Notes under the pieces: generated by a model
The model's database searches: none
Seen by the model: the letters and a program-made list of their open reading frames with translations, nothing else
Told to the model about the DNA's origin: nothing
Made by a program: the position numbers and the translations under genes
From: Streptomyces iconiensis
GTDB taxonomy: Bacteria > Actinomycetota > Actinomycetes > Streptomycetales > Streptomycetaceae
Direction of reading: 5' to 3'
Assembly (NCBI RefSeq): GCF_028657195.3
Contig: NZ_JANCPR020000036.1
Span: 1 to 64,000, forward strand
Length of the DNA: 64,000 bases
Part shown: positions 52,691-61,351 of the stretch, in pieces
Position numbering within the stretch: the first letter of the stretch is position 1
Layout: the number at the start of each line of letters is the position of its first letter

Positions 52691-54344
52691 GCCCTTTCGG
52701 TTGCGGGCCCATCGTGCGTGCCCGGCGTGCCTCCGATGTCGCCGGAACGCAGGCCAGAGCCGCGGCGAGCGCGAGGGCCATGAAGCCGGCCGTCACGTGT
52801 TCCATGGCGCGCTGGGCCGACGCGGCACCGCCGCCCGGGCCCATGGCGGCCAGGAACCAGCCGCCGAAGGCAGCCACTCCGAAGGCGCCCCAGAGCTGAC
52901 CGTTGGTGTTGAGCACCCCGGACAGATCGGTGGCGTAGCGGGAAGGTACCGCCGCCGTCATGTGGCCGATCAGCGCGTTGTTGCCGAGTCCCAGGCCGAG
53001 GCCGCCGGGGGTCAGCAGCACGAACAGCATCGGGCCGGCGCCGTGGCCCGTCGCGAGGTACGCCCACAGGGCGGCGTATCCACCGGCCAGCAGGAGACAG
53101 CCGGTCAACGGAACGGCGTGCCGCCATCGTTCGGGTACGCGTGGGAGAAGCGGTCCCGCGAGCCCGAAGGCGGCCACCCAGGTCACCATCGCCATCCCCG
53201 AGTACTCGGGACTCTTCCCCAGCCCTTCCTGGAGGTAGAGGGCCAGTACGAACAGGAGCGAGAAGTACGTGCAGACCGTCGCACCGAAGGCGGCCAGGCC
53301 CCAGCGCACAGTGGGCTTACGTACCGCTGCCGGGGCGACCAGCGGGCGCCCGCCACGCGCCGCGAGCCGCCGCTGCTGCACCACGAACCCGGCGAAGGCC
53401 GGACCACCCGCGGCCAGGCACAACCACCCCCACCACGGCCACCCCAGGTCCCCGCCCAGCACCAGCGGAACGATCACCAGCAGGACGGCACCCGACAACA
53501 GCGCCACCCCACCCGGGTCCAACCCACGCCTCCCGTAAGCGCGTTGGGGCCCGGTTCCGTACGCGTCCCCGCGCGGATCGGTCGGCATCCAGCGTGCGGT
53601 GGCGAGCAGCAGCAGGATGCCGACCGGCACGTTGATCAGGAAGATCGGCCGCCAGCCTGTCCCCCACAGGTCGGCCGAGACCAGTACGCCGCCGAGCAGT
53701 TGCCCCGCCACTGCTCCGGCCGACAGCGCGAGCGCGTAATAGCCGAGCGCGCGGGTCCGCTCGCGGGCCCCGAAGTGGAGCTGTATCCCGCTGAGCACCT
53801 GCGGCACCATGAGCGCGGCGCCCACGCCCTGCGCCACCCGCGCGGCGATCAGCGCCCCTGGCCCTGTCGCGAGTCCGCAGGCCAGCGAGGCCACGGTGAA
53901 GAGGCCGAGCCCGGCCATGAACACCCTGCGGTGCCCGTGCACGGAACCCAGCCGTGCCCCCGTGATCAGCAGTACGGCGAACGCGATGACGTAACCGGAC
54001 ACGACGAGAGCCACCTGCGCGTCCGAGGCGCCCAGCCGTTCCCGTACCGAGGGTGCGGCCGTGTTGACGATCGCCAGGTCCACGCTGGCCATGAACTGCC
54101 CCGCCAGCAGCAGTGCCAACAGGGGCCAGGAAGCGGCACGTCCACCAGCATCGCCATCGGCCGGGCCATCCCCGGCGGGGCCATGCCCGAGGCCCCCCGT
54201 CCGGGCCCCGCTCCCCGTCCGGGCCCCGTGCGCAGAATGCCCCATCGCATCCGGTCCGGAGGCCGAGTCGGAGCTCGGTCCGCCCAACCCGTCGTCCGGA
54301 CCGGCGCCCGGACCAGCCACTTCCCCCGTAACGATCTCTCTCAT
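52671..54344 (-). CDS. MFS drug efflux transporter (DHA2, 14 helices)
   Basis: A 557-residue major facilitator pump of the DHA2 group. After a ~70-residue Gly/Ala/Asp-rich soluble leader come about 14 helices; ASVDLAIVNTAAPSVRERLG is the helix 1 signature, GARLGSVHGHRRVFMAG motif A and GYYALALSAGAVAGQLLGG motif C. Proton-driven export of drugs or own metabolites is expected. ATG 54344 (MREIVTGE) with GAGGG ahead. It sits after the antibiotic-kinase gene on the same strand, which could form a resistance pair. Confidence 0.88.
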   Translation of the reverse strand: MREIVTGEVAGPGAGPDDGLGGPSSDSASGPDAMGHSAHGARTGSGARTGGLGHGPAGDGPADGDAGGRAASWPLLALLLAGQFMASVDLAIVNTAAPSVRERLGASDAQVALVVSGYVIAFAVLLITGARLGSVHGHRRVFMAGLGLFTVASLACGLATGPGALIAARVAQGVGAALMVPQVLSGIQLHFGARERTRALGYYALALSAGAVAGQLLGGVLVSADLWGTGWRPIFLINVPVGILLLLATARWMPTDPRGDAYGTGPQRAYGRRGLDPGGVALLSGAVLLVIVPLVLGGDLGWPWWGWLCLAAGGPAFAGFVVQQRRLAARGGRPLVAPAAVRKPTVRWGLAAFGATVCTYFSLLFVLALYLQEGLGKSPEYSGMAMVTWVAAFGLAGPLLPRVPERWRHAVPLTGCLLLAGGYAALWAYLATGHGAGPMLFVLLTPGGLGLGLGNNALIGHMTAAVPSRYATDLSGVLNTNGQLWGAFGVAAFGGWFLAAMGPGGGAASAQRAMEHVTAGFMALALAAALACVPATSEARRARTMGPQPKGRLSYET

Positions 54345-54490
54345 GCCCTCACCGTGCCGGGCGCACGGGGGCACGTGCTGGCGGAAAGCGGACGTCACGT
54401 TCCGCTCGCGCACCCCGTCCAGGCCCCGGGCCCCGGGCGCCCAGACACCCTGGAGGCGCCCTGGACGCACCCCGGACCCACCCCGGACGC

Positions 54491-54522
54491 CTACGAACGT
54501 TCCGGGTGTCTACGAACGTTCC
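54491..54522 (-). repeat. Stop-spanning repeat at the 3' end of the kinase gene
   Basis: CTACGAACGTTCC occurs at 54491-54503 and 54510-54522; the second copy is the kinase gene end, with its TAG stop, and the first is a duplicate in the flank. Confidence 0.65.
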
Positions 54523-55511
54523 GCGAGCAGCCCCGCCGCGCGGTCCGCGAACGCCGTGCCCCGCTCCAGCCAGGACTCGCCGCGCCCCATCCGGAACCCG
54601 TGGCGCCGAGCCCAGAGCGCGGTGTCGACGGCGTGGAACTGGGCCCAACGCCGCACGCGTTCACGGTCGAGTCCGGCGGCCTCGGCGAACACGTCCAGCG
54701 TGCGGTGCAGGGCCTTGCGCAGGTTGTCGGCCTCCAGCAGCACCAGCGCGCGCGACTTGAGCAGCGTGCCCCCGTCGTAGGCGGGGTCACCCGCGTACCC
54801 CTTGGGGTCGACGGCCAGCCATGGCTCACGGTCGGCCCGCAGGATGTTCCCGGGGTGCAGGTCGCCGTGGACGAGGGTGTCCGGCTGTACGCGCCCCAGT
54901 TCGCTGACGGTCGCCAACGCCGCGTCCACGGCTTGCCGCGACAGCCCGTGCGCCAGTTCCTCCGCGTCGCGGAGCAGCTGCTCCTCCCAGGCGTCGGCCC
55001 GCTCCCGCAAGCGGGGCAGCCCGGGAGGCGCGGGGACGGCCAGCCGGTGATTGATCCGCCCCGCGACGCACGCCACCCGGTCGTCCTGAGCGTGCCGGCC
55101 GCCACCGCCGCTCCCGTCGTCCCCTGGCCCGGTCCCCGCTCCGCCGAGCCCCGGTTCGCCGGCCTCCGCCAGGGTCGAAGTCCGTGCCCGCTCCAGCAGC
55201 ATCGCGAACCGGTCGTCGTCGCGCTCGTACAGCAGAACGGCCCCGCGCCCGCCCCACACCGCGAAGGCATCCGGCTCGTGGACGTTGCCCGGGTGCGGGA
55301 ACGACACCTTCAGCACGGCCGTCGTACCGTCGCGGCGCCGCACGGGGACGATGACGCCGACATCCCCGTGCAGGACCCCACCGTCCGGAACACACGACCA
55401 GCGCTCCAGCAACTCTTCCAGGATCCCGGGGAGTTGGGCGAGCCACGTCGCGCCGGGCTCCCCTTCGCGGTCGACGGTGGTCCGCACGAACGCCTCTGGC
55501 AGCTCGATCAT
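54510..55511 (-). CDS. Aminoglycoside/hydroxyurea phosphotransferase family kinase
   Basis: A 333-residue kinase of the APH(6)/hydroxyurea resistance family (streptomycin 6-kinase type). The catalytic loop is VHGDLHPGNILRADREPW near residue 215 and the metal-binding segment is AVDPKGYAGDPAYDGGTLL, both typical. AVLKVSFPHPGNVHEPDA carries the ATP-binding Lys. A Gly/Asp-rich insert (GLGGAGTGPGDDGSGGGGRH) around residues 120-140 is unusual. May inactivate an aminoglycoside or act on a natural substrate. ATG 55511 is clear. Confidence 0.88.
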   Translation of the reverse strand: MIELPEAFVRTTVDREGEPGATWLAQLPGILEELLERWSCVPDGGVLHGDVGVIVPVRRRDGTTAVLKVSFPHPGNVHEPDAFAVWGGRGAVLLYERDDDRFAMLLERARTSTLAEAGEPGLGGAGTGPGDDGSGGGGRHAQDDRVACVAGRINHRLAVPAPPGLPRLRERADAWEEQLLRDAEELAHGLSRQAVDAALATVSELGRVQPDTLVHGDLHPGNILRADREPWLAVDPKGYAGDPAYDGGTLLKSRALVLLEADNLRKALHRTLDVFAEAAGLDRERVRRWAQFHAVDTALWARRHGFRMGRGESWLERGTAFADRAAGLLAERS

Positions 55512-55686
55512 CCGGGCACCTTACGCACATGCGCGAACCGACCCACCCCGCCGACCGCTTCAGCGCGTCCACCAAGAACCTCTCGGCGGCCCCGGTGCTG
55601 CCGCACCGAGAGGCACGCCAGGAGAGCGGGACGCCGCCGTTCCAGGGCGGTTGCGGTAAGTGTCGAGTCCACCCTAGGGTCATTAC

Positions 55687-56235
55687 ATGACGCAGGTGAG
55701 ACGGGCGACGCCGGACGACATCGCGGAACTGACCCGGTTGCGGGCCCTGCTGTTCGAGACGCTTGACGGCGACTTCTTCAACTCCCCGACGGCCGGGGAA
55801 GGTTGGCGGGACGAACTGACCGCCGTACTCAAGGAACAGTTCACAGCCGAGAATGTACGGATCCTCGTCGTGGACAGTGACGGTGACGGTGACGGTGGCA
55901 GTGACGAGGGCGAGGCCGGGAGCACGGCCGGTAACGCGGGAGGCGGGGGAGGCGGAAGCCGTCCGCTCGCCGCATGCGGCATCGGCACGATCGAGCAGCG
56001 GTTGCCGGGCCCGCATCTGCGCAACGGGCGGATCGGGCAGGTGGTCGGCGTGGTGACCGACCCCGCGTACCGCAGGCGCGGACACAGCCGGGCGCTGATG
56101 CAGGGGCTGCTCGACTGGTTCAAGGCCCGGGAGATCGGGCGGGTCGACCTGTACGCGTCCTCCGACGGCGAACCGCTCTACCGCGCGCTCGGCTTCACCG
56201 AACACCCCGACCCCGCACTGTGCTGGCGCCCATGA
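55687..56235 (+). CDS. GNAT-family N-acetyltransferase
   Basis: A 182-residue GNAT acetyltransferase. The acetyl-CoA motif A is GQVVGVVTDPAYRRRGHSRA, and YASSDGEPLYRALGFTE is the C-terminal motif B region. A low-complexity insert of Asp/Gly and Gly/Ser (DGDGDGGSDEGEAG) sits around residues 63-90 between beta strands. ATG 55687 begins MTQVRRATPDD. It is divergent from the kinase. Substrate unknown. Confidence 0.9.
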   Translation: MTQVRRATPDDIAELTRLRALLFETLDGDFFNSPTAGEGWRDELTAVLKEQFTAENVRILVVDSDGDGDGGSDEGEAGSTAGNAGGGGGGSRPLAACGIGTIEQRLPGPHLRNGRIGQVVGVVTDPAYRRRGHSRALMQGLLDWFKAREIGRVDLYASSDGEPLYRALGFTEHPDPALCWRP

Positions 56236-56337
56236 GCGCGCGGCGGCGCCCGGCGGAGCGTGCACGGGCGGAGCCGGCGAACGGGCAGGAACCGTACGCG
56301 TCATTCAGGGCCCGATTCCGCCCCTAGGCTGCGCCTT

Positions 56338-56772
56338 ATGTGGACAGAGAGTGCAAGCGAGGCGTACGACGAAGTGGAGTTCGAAGAGCCGGAGGGTGCC
56401 GCCGCCGTGGAGGAGGCGGAACGGCGCCTGGGGGAAGCGCTGCCTCCGCAGCTGGCTGAGCTGCTGGCGGAGACCGACGGCGTCGTAGGGCCGTACGGGC
56501 TGGACGTGGTGTGGCCGCTGGAGCGGATCGTCGAGGACAACTTGCGCTTCCGTACGGAGAGTTCGCTGGCGGAGCTGTACATGCCGTTCGACCCGTTGCT
56601 CTTCTTCGGCGACAACGGCGACGGCGACCAGTTCGCCTTCGTGCGGCAGCCCGAGCGTTCCGATGTGTTCGTGTGGGAGCACGAGAACGACAGCCGCAGG
56701 TGGGTGGCCGGGGGCCTGCGCGACTACCTTCAGCGGTCCCTCACGGCAGACGGCGAGGACTGGTACCGGTAG
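56338..56772 (+). CDS. SMI1/KNR4-family protein
   Basis: A 144-residue SUKH-superfamily (SMI1/KNR4) protein. AVEEAERRLGEALPPQLAEL is the usual N-terminal helix, and PFDPLLFFGDNGDGDQFAFV is the family core. SUKH proteins are often immunity proteins against polymorphic toxins, but many act elsewhere; no toxin is adjacent here. ATG 56338 (MWTESASEAY) is chosen by family length. Confidence 0.9.
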   Translation: MWTESASEAYDEVEFEEPEGAAAVEEAERRLGEALPPQLAELLAETDGVVGPYGLDVVWPLERIVEDNLRFRTESSLAELYMPFDPLLFFGDNGDGDQFAFVRQPERSDVFVWEHENDSRRWVAGGLRDYLQRSLTADGEDWYR

Positions 56773-56967
56773 CCAGGTGCCGACGCCTCCGCGCAGGCGC
56801 GGGCGCGGGCGCGGGAATCCGCTCGTGGGGGCGGGGGTCGACCACGTACGTTCTCCGGGACCGCACCGGGCGGCGGCCCGAGCTGTCCGGCCGTATCGAG
56901 TGGCCCGAGCGGCCGGCACTTCCGCCGGCGGGCGCCCGGCGCTCCGACCAGAGGGGAACAGCCCGTC

Positions 56968-57546
56968 ATGACAGCGTCCGCCCGCCCTCTGCCCCGTTCA
57001 CGGGAGGAGGCCGTAGCCGCCGAACTGGCCGGCGAACGGCTGAAGTTCCTGTTCTTCTGGGGGCACCGGCCGACGAAGGGCGGCGGCCCCGGGCCCGGGT
57101 GCCTCAGCCAGTGGTGGCGGGCCGATTTCACGGCGGACGGCGTCACCTACCCCACGGCTGAGCACTACATGATGGCGCACAAGGCGTGGCTGTTCGGTGA
57201 CGGTACGGCGGCCGAACGCGTCCTCTCCTCGCCCGACCCCGGGCACGCCAAGGCGGTGGGCCGGGAGGTGGCCGGGTTCGACGAAACGGTGTGGGCCGCG
57301 CGGCGGCAGGAGATCGTGGTGCGCGGGAATCACGCGAAGTTCTCCGGCGTCCCCGCACTCGGGGACTACCTCGCCGGAACCCGAAGCCGGGTACTGGTGG
57401 AGGCCAGCCCGCTCGACCGGGTGTGGGGCATCGGCCTCCCCGCCGACCACGCACACGCCCCCTCACCCCGCCACTGGCGAGGACCCAACCTGCTCGGTTT
57501 CGCCCTCATGGAGGTCAGAGAACTCCTCCCCGGCCCCAGCACATAG
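56968..57546 (+). CDS. NADAR-family protein
   Basis: A 192-residue NADAR (YbiA-like) protein. LKFLFFWGHRP, CLSQWWRADFTADGVTYPTA and AEHYMMAHKAWLFGD are family hallmarks, as is RVWGIGLPADHAH near the end. NADAR proteins are N-glycosidases linked to NAD/ADP-ribose or riboflavin intermediates. ATG 56968 is used. A 40-base tandem repeat begins 36 bases after the stop. Confidence 0.92.
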   Translation: MTASARPLPRSREEAVAAELAGERLKFLFFWGHRPTKGGGPGPGCLSQWWRADFTADGVTYPTAEHYMMAHKAWLFGDGTAAERVLSSPDPGHAKAVGREVAGFDETVWAARRQEIVVRGNHAKFSGVPALGDYLAGTRSRVLVEASPLDRVWGIGLPADHAHAPSPRHWRGPNLLGFALMEVRELLPGPST

Positions 57547-57582
57547 CACCCGAACGGGGAAGGCGCGGCAGAGCGAGAAGGG

Positions 57583-57780
57583 AGCGCGCACCCGCAGCCT
57601 GCGGCCGACCCCCGCATCGAAGCGCGCACCCGCAGCCCACGGTCAACCCCCGCATCACGAAGCGCGCACCCGCAGCCCACGGTCAACCCCCGCATCACGA
57701 AGCGCGCACCCGCAGCCCACGGTCAACCCCCGCATCACGAAGCGCGCACCACAGCCCCCGCATCACGGAGCGTGCACCGC
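57583..57780. repeat. 40-base tandem repeat array
   Basis: Three perfect 40-base copies beginning AGCGCGCACCCGCAGCCCAC lie at 57621-57660, 57661-57700 and 57701-57740. A diverged 38-base copy precedes them (57583-57620) and shortened copies follow. Units abut without spacers, so this is not a CRISPR array. It lies downstream of the NADAR gene. Confidence 0.9.
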
Positions 57781-57901
57781 GCCCTGTGGCCACCCGCACC
57801 GTGAACACGAACCGCGCCGCAGCATGGCCCGCGCGCCCCACGTCTGGCGTCCTGGGGCCGTGGGCAAGCACCCCAGCGCGTCATGGCCGTGCGCAAGCAC
57901 T

Positions 57902-57946
57902 CAGCGCGCCCCGCCGTTCCGAGTCGTGGAACGGCGGGGCGCGCTG
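57902..57946. terminator. 19-base-stem terminator between convergent genes
   Basis: CAGCGCGCCCCGCCGTTCC (57902-57920) pairs perfectly with 57928-57946 across a 7-base loop. It lies 38 bases past the DUF3039 stop and can serve transcripts from both sides. Confidence 0.8.
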
Positions 57947-57983
57947 GGGAGCCCTTGCTTAAGACCGGGTGTGCGGCCGGGGG

Positions 57984-58289
57984 CTACTTCTTGTCGCCCT
58001 TGCCGCCGCCCTTGCCGTCCTTGCCGTTCTTGCCGCCGTCGGCGCCCATGGTCTCGTAGATCTCCTTGCACATGGGGCAGACCGGGTACTTCTTCGGGTC
58101 GCGACCCGGGACCCAGACCTTCCCGCAGAGCGCGACGACGGGCGTGCCCTCCATCGCGCTGGCCATGATCTTGTCCTTCTGGACATAGTGGGCGAACCGC
58201 TCGTGGTCGCCGTCACCGTGTGAAGTCTGCGGCGTCGGCTCGACGAGGGTGCCGGTGCTGCCGCCGCGCTCGGGCTCAAGAGTGCTCAT
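57984..58289 (-). CDS. DUF3039 protein
   Basis: A 101-residue actinobacterial DUF3039 protein: HERFAHYVQKDKIMASAMEG, VVALCGKVWVPGRDP and YPVCPMCKEIYETM. The cysteines (ALCG and CPMC) suggest a zinc ribbon. The last 20 residues are Gly/Lys/Asp repeats. ATG 58289 is used. Widely conserved, unknown function; often near murA as here. Confidence 0.92.
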   Translation of the reverse strand: MSTLEPERGGSTGTLVEPTPQTSHGDGDHERFAHYVQKDKIMASAMEGTPVVALCGKVWVPGRDPKKYPVCPMCKEIYETMGADGGKNGKDGKGGGKGDKK

Positions 58290-58392
58290 GCCGTCCAAGG
58301 GTACTCATGTGCCGGGCACACGTCAGGCGTGGCCCGTGGCCCACATCACGTGGTGGACGCGCGGGCAACACGCCGGTGTCCGGCTCCCGCCG

Positions 58393-59451
58393 TCAGTTCA
58401 GCGAAGGGTCGTCGGGGTAGGTCGCGACGAGCGCCAACTCGCTGCGCTGTCGCCGCAGTACGGACCGCCACAGGCCCTCGGGCGAGGGCGAGGAGACATC
58501 GCCTGGCTCGGATTCGACGACGTACCAGGCGCCCTCGGACAGCTCGTCCTCCAGCTGCCCCGGCCCCCATCCCGCGTAACCGGCGAAGATCCGCAGGGAG
58601 CCCAGCTCGGCGGCGAGCAGTTCGGGCGGGGCCTCCAGGTCGACGAGGCCGATGGCGCCGTGCACCCGGCGCCAGCCGAGTGGGCCGTCGGCCTCGCCCT
58701 CGGAGCCGACCCCGTCGAGGCCGTCGAGAGCGCCGGCTTCCATGGCAGCGGCTTCCAGCGCCCCCGCTTCCAAAGAACCGGTCTCCAGCGCTTCGGGGTC
58801 GAAGATGTCGGCGGTTTCCGAGACGGTTTCGGACACGTCGGAGGCAGCATCCGGGGTCTCGGAACCGCCGGTGGCCGCGGAGCCCAGGGGCCCGGCGTCG
58901 GGGCCCGGCTCACCGAGCCCGGCGTCGCAGGCGTCCTGCGCGCCCCGTACCTCCCACACGTCCTCGGCTTCGCCCACGTCGCCCACGTCGCCCGCTGCCC
59001 GGCCCGGAGCGTTCCGACCCGGAGCGCTCCGGCCGGGATCGTTCCGCTTTGAAGCGTTCAGGTTCGGAGCGTTCGGTTCCGTCGGGCCGCCTGTCCCGTC
59101 GCCAGGTGCGGCTCCGTGACCGGGTGGAGCCGCGTCGTCCGGGCGTGGGCCCTCTCCCGGCGCTGCCCCTCTCGCCCGGCCGACGCCTCCCGTGGGGACG
59201 ACGGCCACACCCAGCGCGGCGTCCAGGGAGACGGGGCCGCCCTGGAAGACGACGCCGGGCTCGCCCGCGAGGGCTGCCCAGGGCTCCAGGATGTCGCTGA
59301 CATCAACGGGAGTGGGACGGTTGAGGACCACGCCTAGTGAGCCCTCCTCGTCGTGGTCGAGGAGGAGCACCACCGCGCGGTCGAAGTTCGGGTCGGCCAG
59401 CACCGGTGTGGCGACGAGCAGCCGCCCGGTGAGCGAGGACACCTCGGTCAT
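58393..59451 (-). CDS. YqgE/AlgH (UPF0301) protein with a large internal insert
   Basis: A 352-residue UPF0301 protein, against about 190 in the family. The N-terminal half (SLTGRLLVATPVLADPNFDR, GSLGVVLNRPTPV, VVFQGGPVSLDAALG) and the C-terminal half (IFAGYAGWGPGQLEDELSEG, WYVVESEPGD) are normal. Between them, residues about 90-240 are a low-complexity insert rich in Pro, Asn, Gly, Ser, Glu and Ala, including DVGDVGEAEDVWEV and ALEAGALEAAAMEAGALDG-type repeats. ATG 59451 (MTEVSSLTG) is the conserved start. It is divergent from murA. Function in Streptomyces is unknown. Confidence 0.9.
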   Translation of the reverse strand: MTEVSSLTGRLLVATPVLADPNFDRAVVLLLDHDEEGSLGVVLNRPTPVDVSDILEPWAALAGEPGVVFQGGPVSLDAALGVAVVPTGGVGRARGAAPGEGPRPDDAAPPGHGAAPGDGTGGPTEPNAPNLNASKRNDPGRSAPGRNAPGRAAGDVGDVGEAEDVWEVRGAQDACDAGLGEPGPDAGPLGSAATGGSETPDAASDVSETVSETADIFDPEALETGSLEAGALEAAAMEAGALDGLDGVGSEGEADGPLGWRRVHGAIGLVDLEAPPELLAAELGSLRIFAGYAGWGPGQLEDELSEGAWYVVESEPGDVSSPSPEGLWRSVLRRQRSELALVATYPDDPSLN

Positions 59452-59716
59452 GGGGCAATGATCCCGCACCACCACCGTTCGCGGATACCCAACCGCCATT
59501 TCTCCCCTCCGGTACCTCCACACATCCGGCCACACCCGGGCCACACCCCTCAGGCGTGGAGCCGGAATTCGGTCACCCTGGGGTAATGCGTAAGGAACAG
59601 AGAGTGTTATTGCTGAGATGTGACAGTCCCTGACCCCCCTTTCCCTTACGCCGGGCACAGGGCGGGCCATTACGATTACCTTTTGTCCCAACCCGTCTCC
59701 AGGAACGCGGAGATCC

Positions 59717-61069
59717 ATGACCGACAGCCCTGCCGACGTACTGCTTGTCCATGGTGGCGCCCCGCTGGAGGGTGAAATCCGTGTCCGTGGTGCGAAGAAC
59801 CTCGTCCCGAAGGCCATGGTCGCCGCGCTGCTGGGCAGCGCGCCGAGCCGCCTGCGCAATGTGCCGGACATCCGCGACGTCCGTGTCGTACGCGGCCTGC
59901 TCCAGTTGCATGGCGTCACCGTCCGCGGAGGTCTGGGCTCGCCCCAGACCCCGGGCGAAGAGTCCGGCGAGCTGATCCTCGACCCGTCCCATGTCGAGAG
60001 CGCCAATGTCGCCGACATCGACGCGCACGCCGGCTCGTCGAGAATTCCGATCCTCTTCTGCGGCCCGCTCCTGCACCGCCTCGGCCACGCCTTCATTCCC
60101 GGCCTGGGGGGCTGCGACATCGGTGGCCGTCCGGTGGACTTCCACTTCGACGTGCTGCGCCAGTTCGGCGCGACGATCGAGAAGCGGGCCGACGGTCAGT
60201 ACCTGGAGGCCCCGCAGCGGCTGCGGGGCACCAAGATCGAGCTGCCGTATCCCTCGGTCGGCTCGACCGAACAGGTGCTGCTCACCGCCGTGCTCGCCGA
60301 GGGCGTGACCGAACTCTCGAACGCGGCCGTCGAGCCGGAGATCGAGGACCTGATCTGCGTGCTCCAGAAAATGGGCGCGATCATCTCGATGGACACGGAT
60401 CGCACGATCCGTATCACCGGTGTCGACTCCCTCGGCGGGTACAACCACAGCGCCCTCCCCGACCGGCTGGAGGCCGCCTCCTGGGCGAGCGCCGCACTGG
60501 CCACCGAGGGCAGCGTGTACGTACGCGGCGCGCAGCAGAAGTCGATGATGACCTTCCTCAACACCTACCGGAAGGTCGGTGGCGCCTTCGAGATCGGCGA
60601 CGAGGGCATCCGCTTCTGGCATCCCGGCGGTCCGCTCAACGCGATCGCGCTGGAGACGGACGTGCACCCGGGTTTCCAGACCGACTGGCAGCAGCCGCTG
60701 GTGGTAGCCCTCACCCAGGCGTCCGGGCTCTCGATCGTGCACGAGACGGTCTACGAGTCACGACTCGGGTTCACCTCGGCGCTCAACCAGATGGGCGCGC
60801 ACATCCAGCTCTACCGCGAGTGCCTCGGCGGCATGCCGTGCCGCTTCGGGCAGCGCAACTTCCTCCACTCGGCCGTGGTTTCGGGGCCGACGAAGCTGCA
60901 GGGCGCCGATCTGGTCATTCCCGACCTGCGCGGCGGCTTCTCGTACCTGATCGCCGCGCTCGCCGCACAGGGCACGTCCCGGGTGCACGGGATCGACCTC
61001 ATCAACCGCGGTTACGAGAACTTCCAGCAGAAGCTCGTGGAGTTGGGCGCGAAGGTGGAAAGGCCGTAA
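59717..61069 (+). CDS. murA: UDP-N-acetylglucosamine 1-carboxyvinyltransferase
   Basis: A 450-residue MurA-type enolpyruvyl transferase, the first committed step of peptidoglycan synthesis (transfer of enolpyruvate from PEP to UDP-GlcNAc). IRVRGAKNLVPKAMVAALLG holds the conserved Lys-Asn, and GLGGCDIGGRPVDFHFDVL holds the active-site Cys near residue 133, so it should be fosfomycin-sensitive. The later RRAD/H-type and DLRGGFSYLIAALAAQG regions are normal. ATG 59717 with GGAG five bases before. The stop lies inside a 24-base tandem repeat that continues downstream. Confidence 0.95.
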   Translation: MTDSPADVLLVHGGAPLEGEIRVRGAKNLVPKAMVAALLGSAPSRLRNVPDIRDVRVVRGLLQLHGVTVRGGLGSPQTPGEESGELILDPSHVESANVADIDAHAGSSRIPILFCGPLLHRLGHAFIPGLGGCDIGGRPVDFHFDVLRQFGATIEKRADGQYLEAPQRLRGTKIELPYPSVGSTEQVLLTAVLAEGVTELSNAAVEPEIEDLICVLQKMGAIISMDTDRTIRITGVDSLGGYNHSALPDRLEAASWASAALATEGSVYVRGAQQKSMMTFLNTYRKVGGAFEIGDEGIRFWHPGGPLNAIALETDVHPGFQTDWQQPLVVALTQASGLSIVHETVYESRLGFTSALNQMGAHIQLYRECLGGMPCRFGQRNFLHSAVVSGPTKLQGADLVIPDLRGGFSYLIAALAAQGTSRVHGIDLINRGYENFQQKLVELGAKVERP

Positions 61070-61123
61070 CGGCCGAAGGTGGGAACGCCGTAGCGGCCGA
61101 AGGTGGGAAGGCCGTAGCGGCCA
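61052..61123 (+). repeat. Stop-spanning 24-base tandem repeat after murA
   Basis: Three 24-base copies (61052-61075, 61076-61099, 61100-61123) begin AAGGTGG; the murA TAA is in the first, and the second and third carry TAG at the same place. Confidence 0.8.
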
Positions 61124-61313
61124 GGGCGCGGGCGGCTCAGTCCGCGTCCCTGCCCTGGGCCGGCCAGGCGCCCCGGAAGTGACAGGGTGCGCCGTCACGG
61201 GTGGTGGCACTGAGCCCGTGGACGCGGGCGCGGGCCGTGGATGCGGGCCATGAACGCGAGGGCGGCAGGCGGGAGTCGGCCGGCGACTGCCGCGGCGTTC
61301 CTCCGCCACGGGA

Positions 61314-61350
61314 GAGGGCCCGCCCGCCACAGAAGAGGGGGCGGGCCCTC
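61314..61350. terminator. Terminator between murA and the ABC operon
   Basis: GAGGGCCCGCCC (61314-61325) pairs with GGGCGGGCCCTC (61339-61350) across a 13-base loop. It abuts the stop of the leftward ABC ATPase gene and can also stop murA read-through. Confidence 0.7.
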
Positions 61351-61351
61351 C

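Noticed and set aside
56840..56960. Coding-like stretch (TTYVLRDRTGRRPELSGRIE) before the NADAR gene
   Set aside because: Short, out of frame with NADAR, and no start codon; could be a remnant but cannot be supported.
57583..57780. Possible CRISPR array
   Set aside because: The 40-base units abut with no unique spacers and no cas genes are near.
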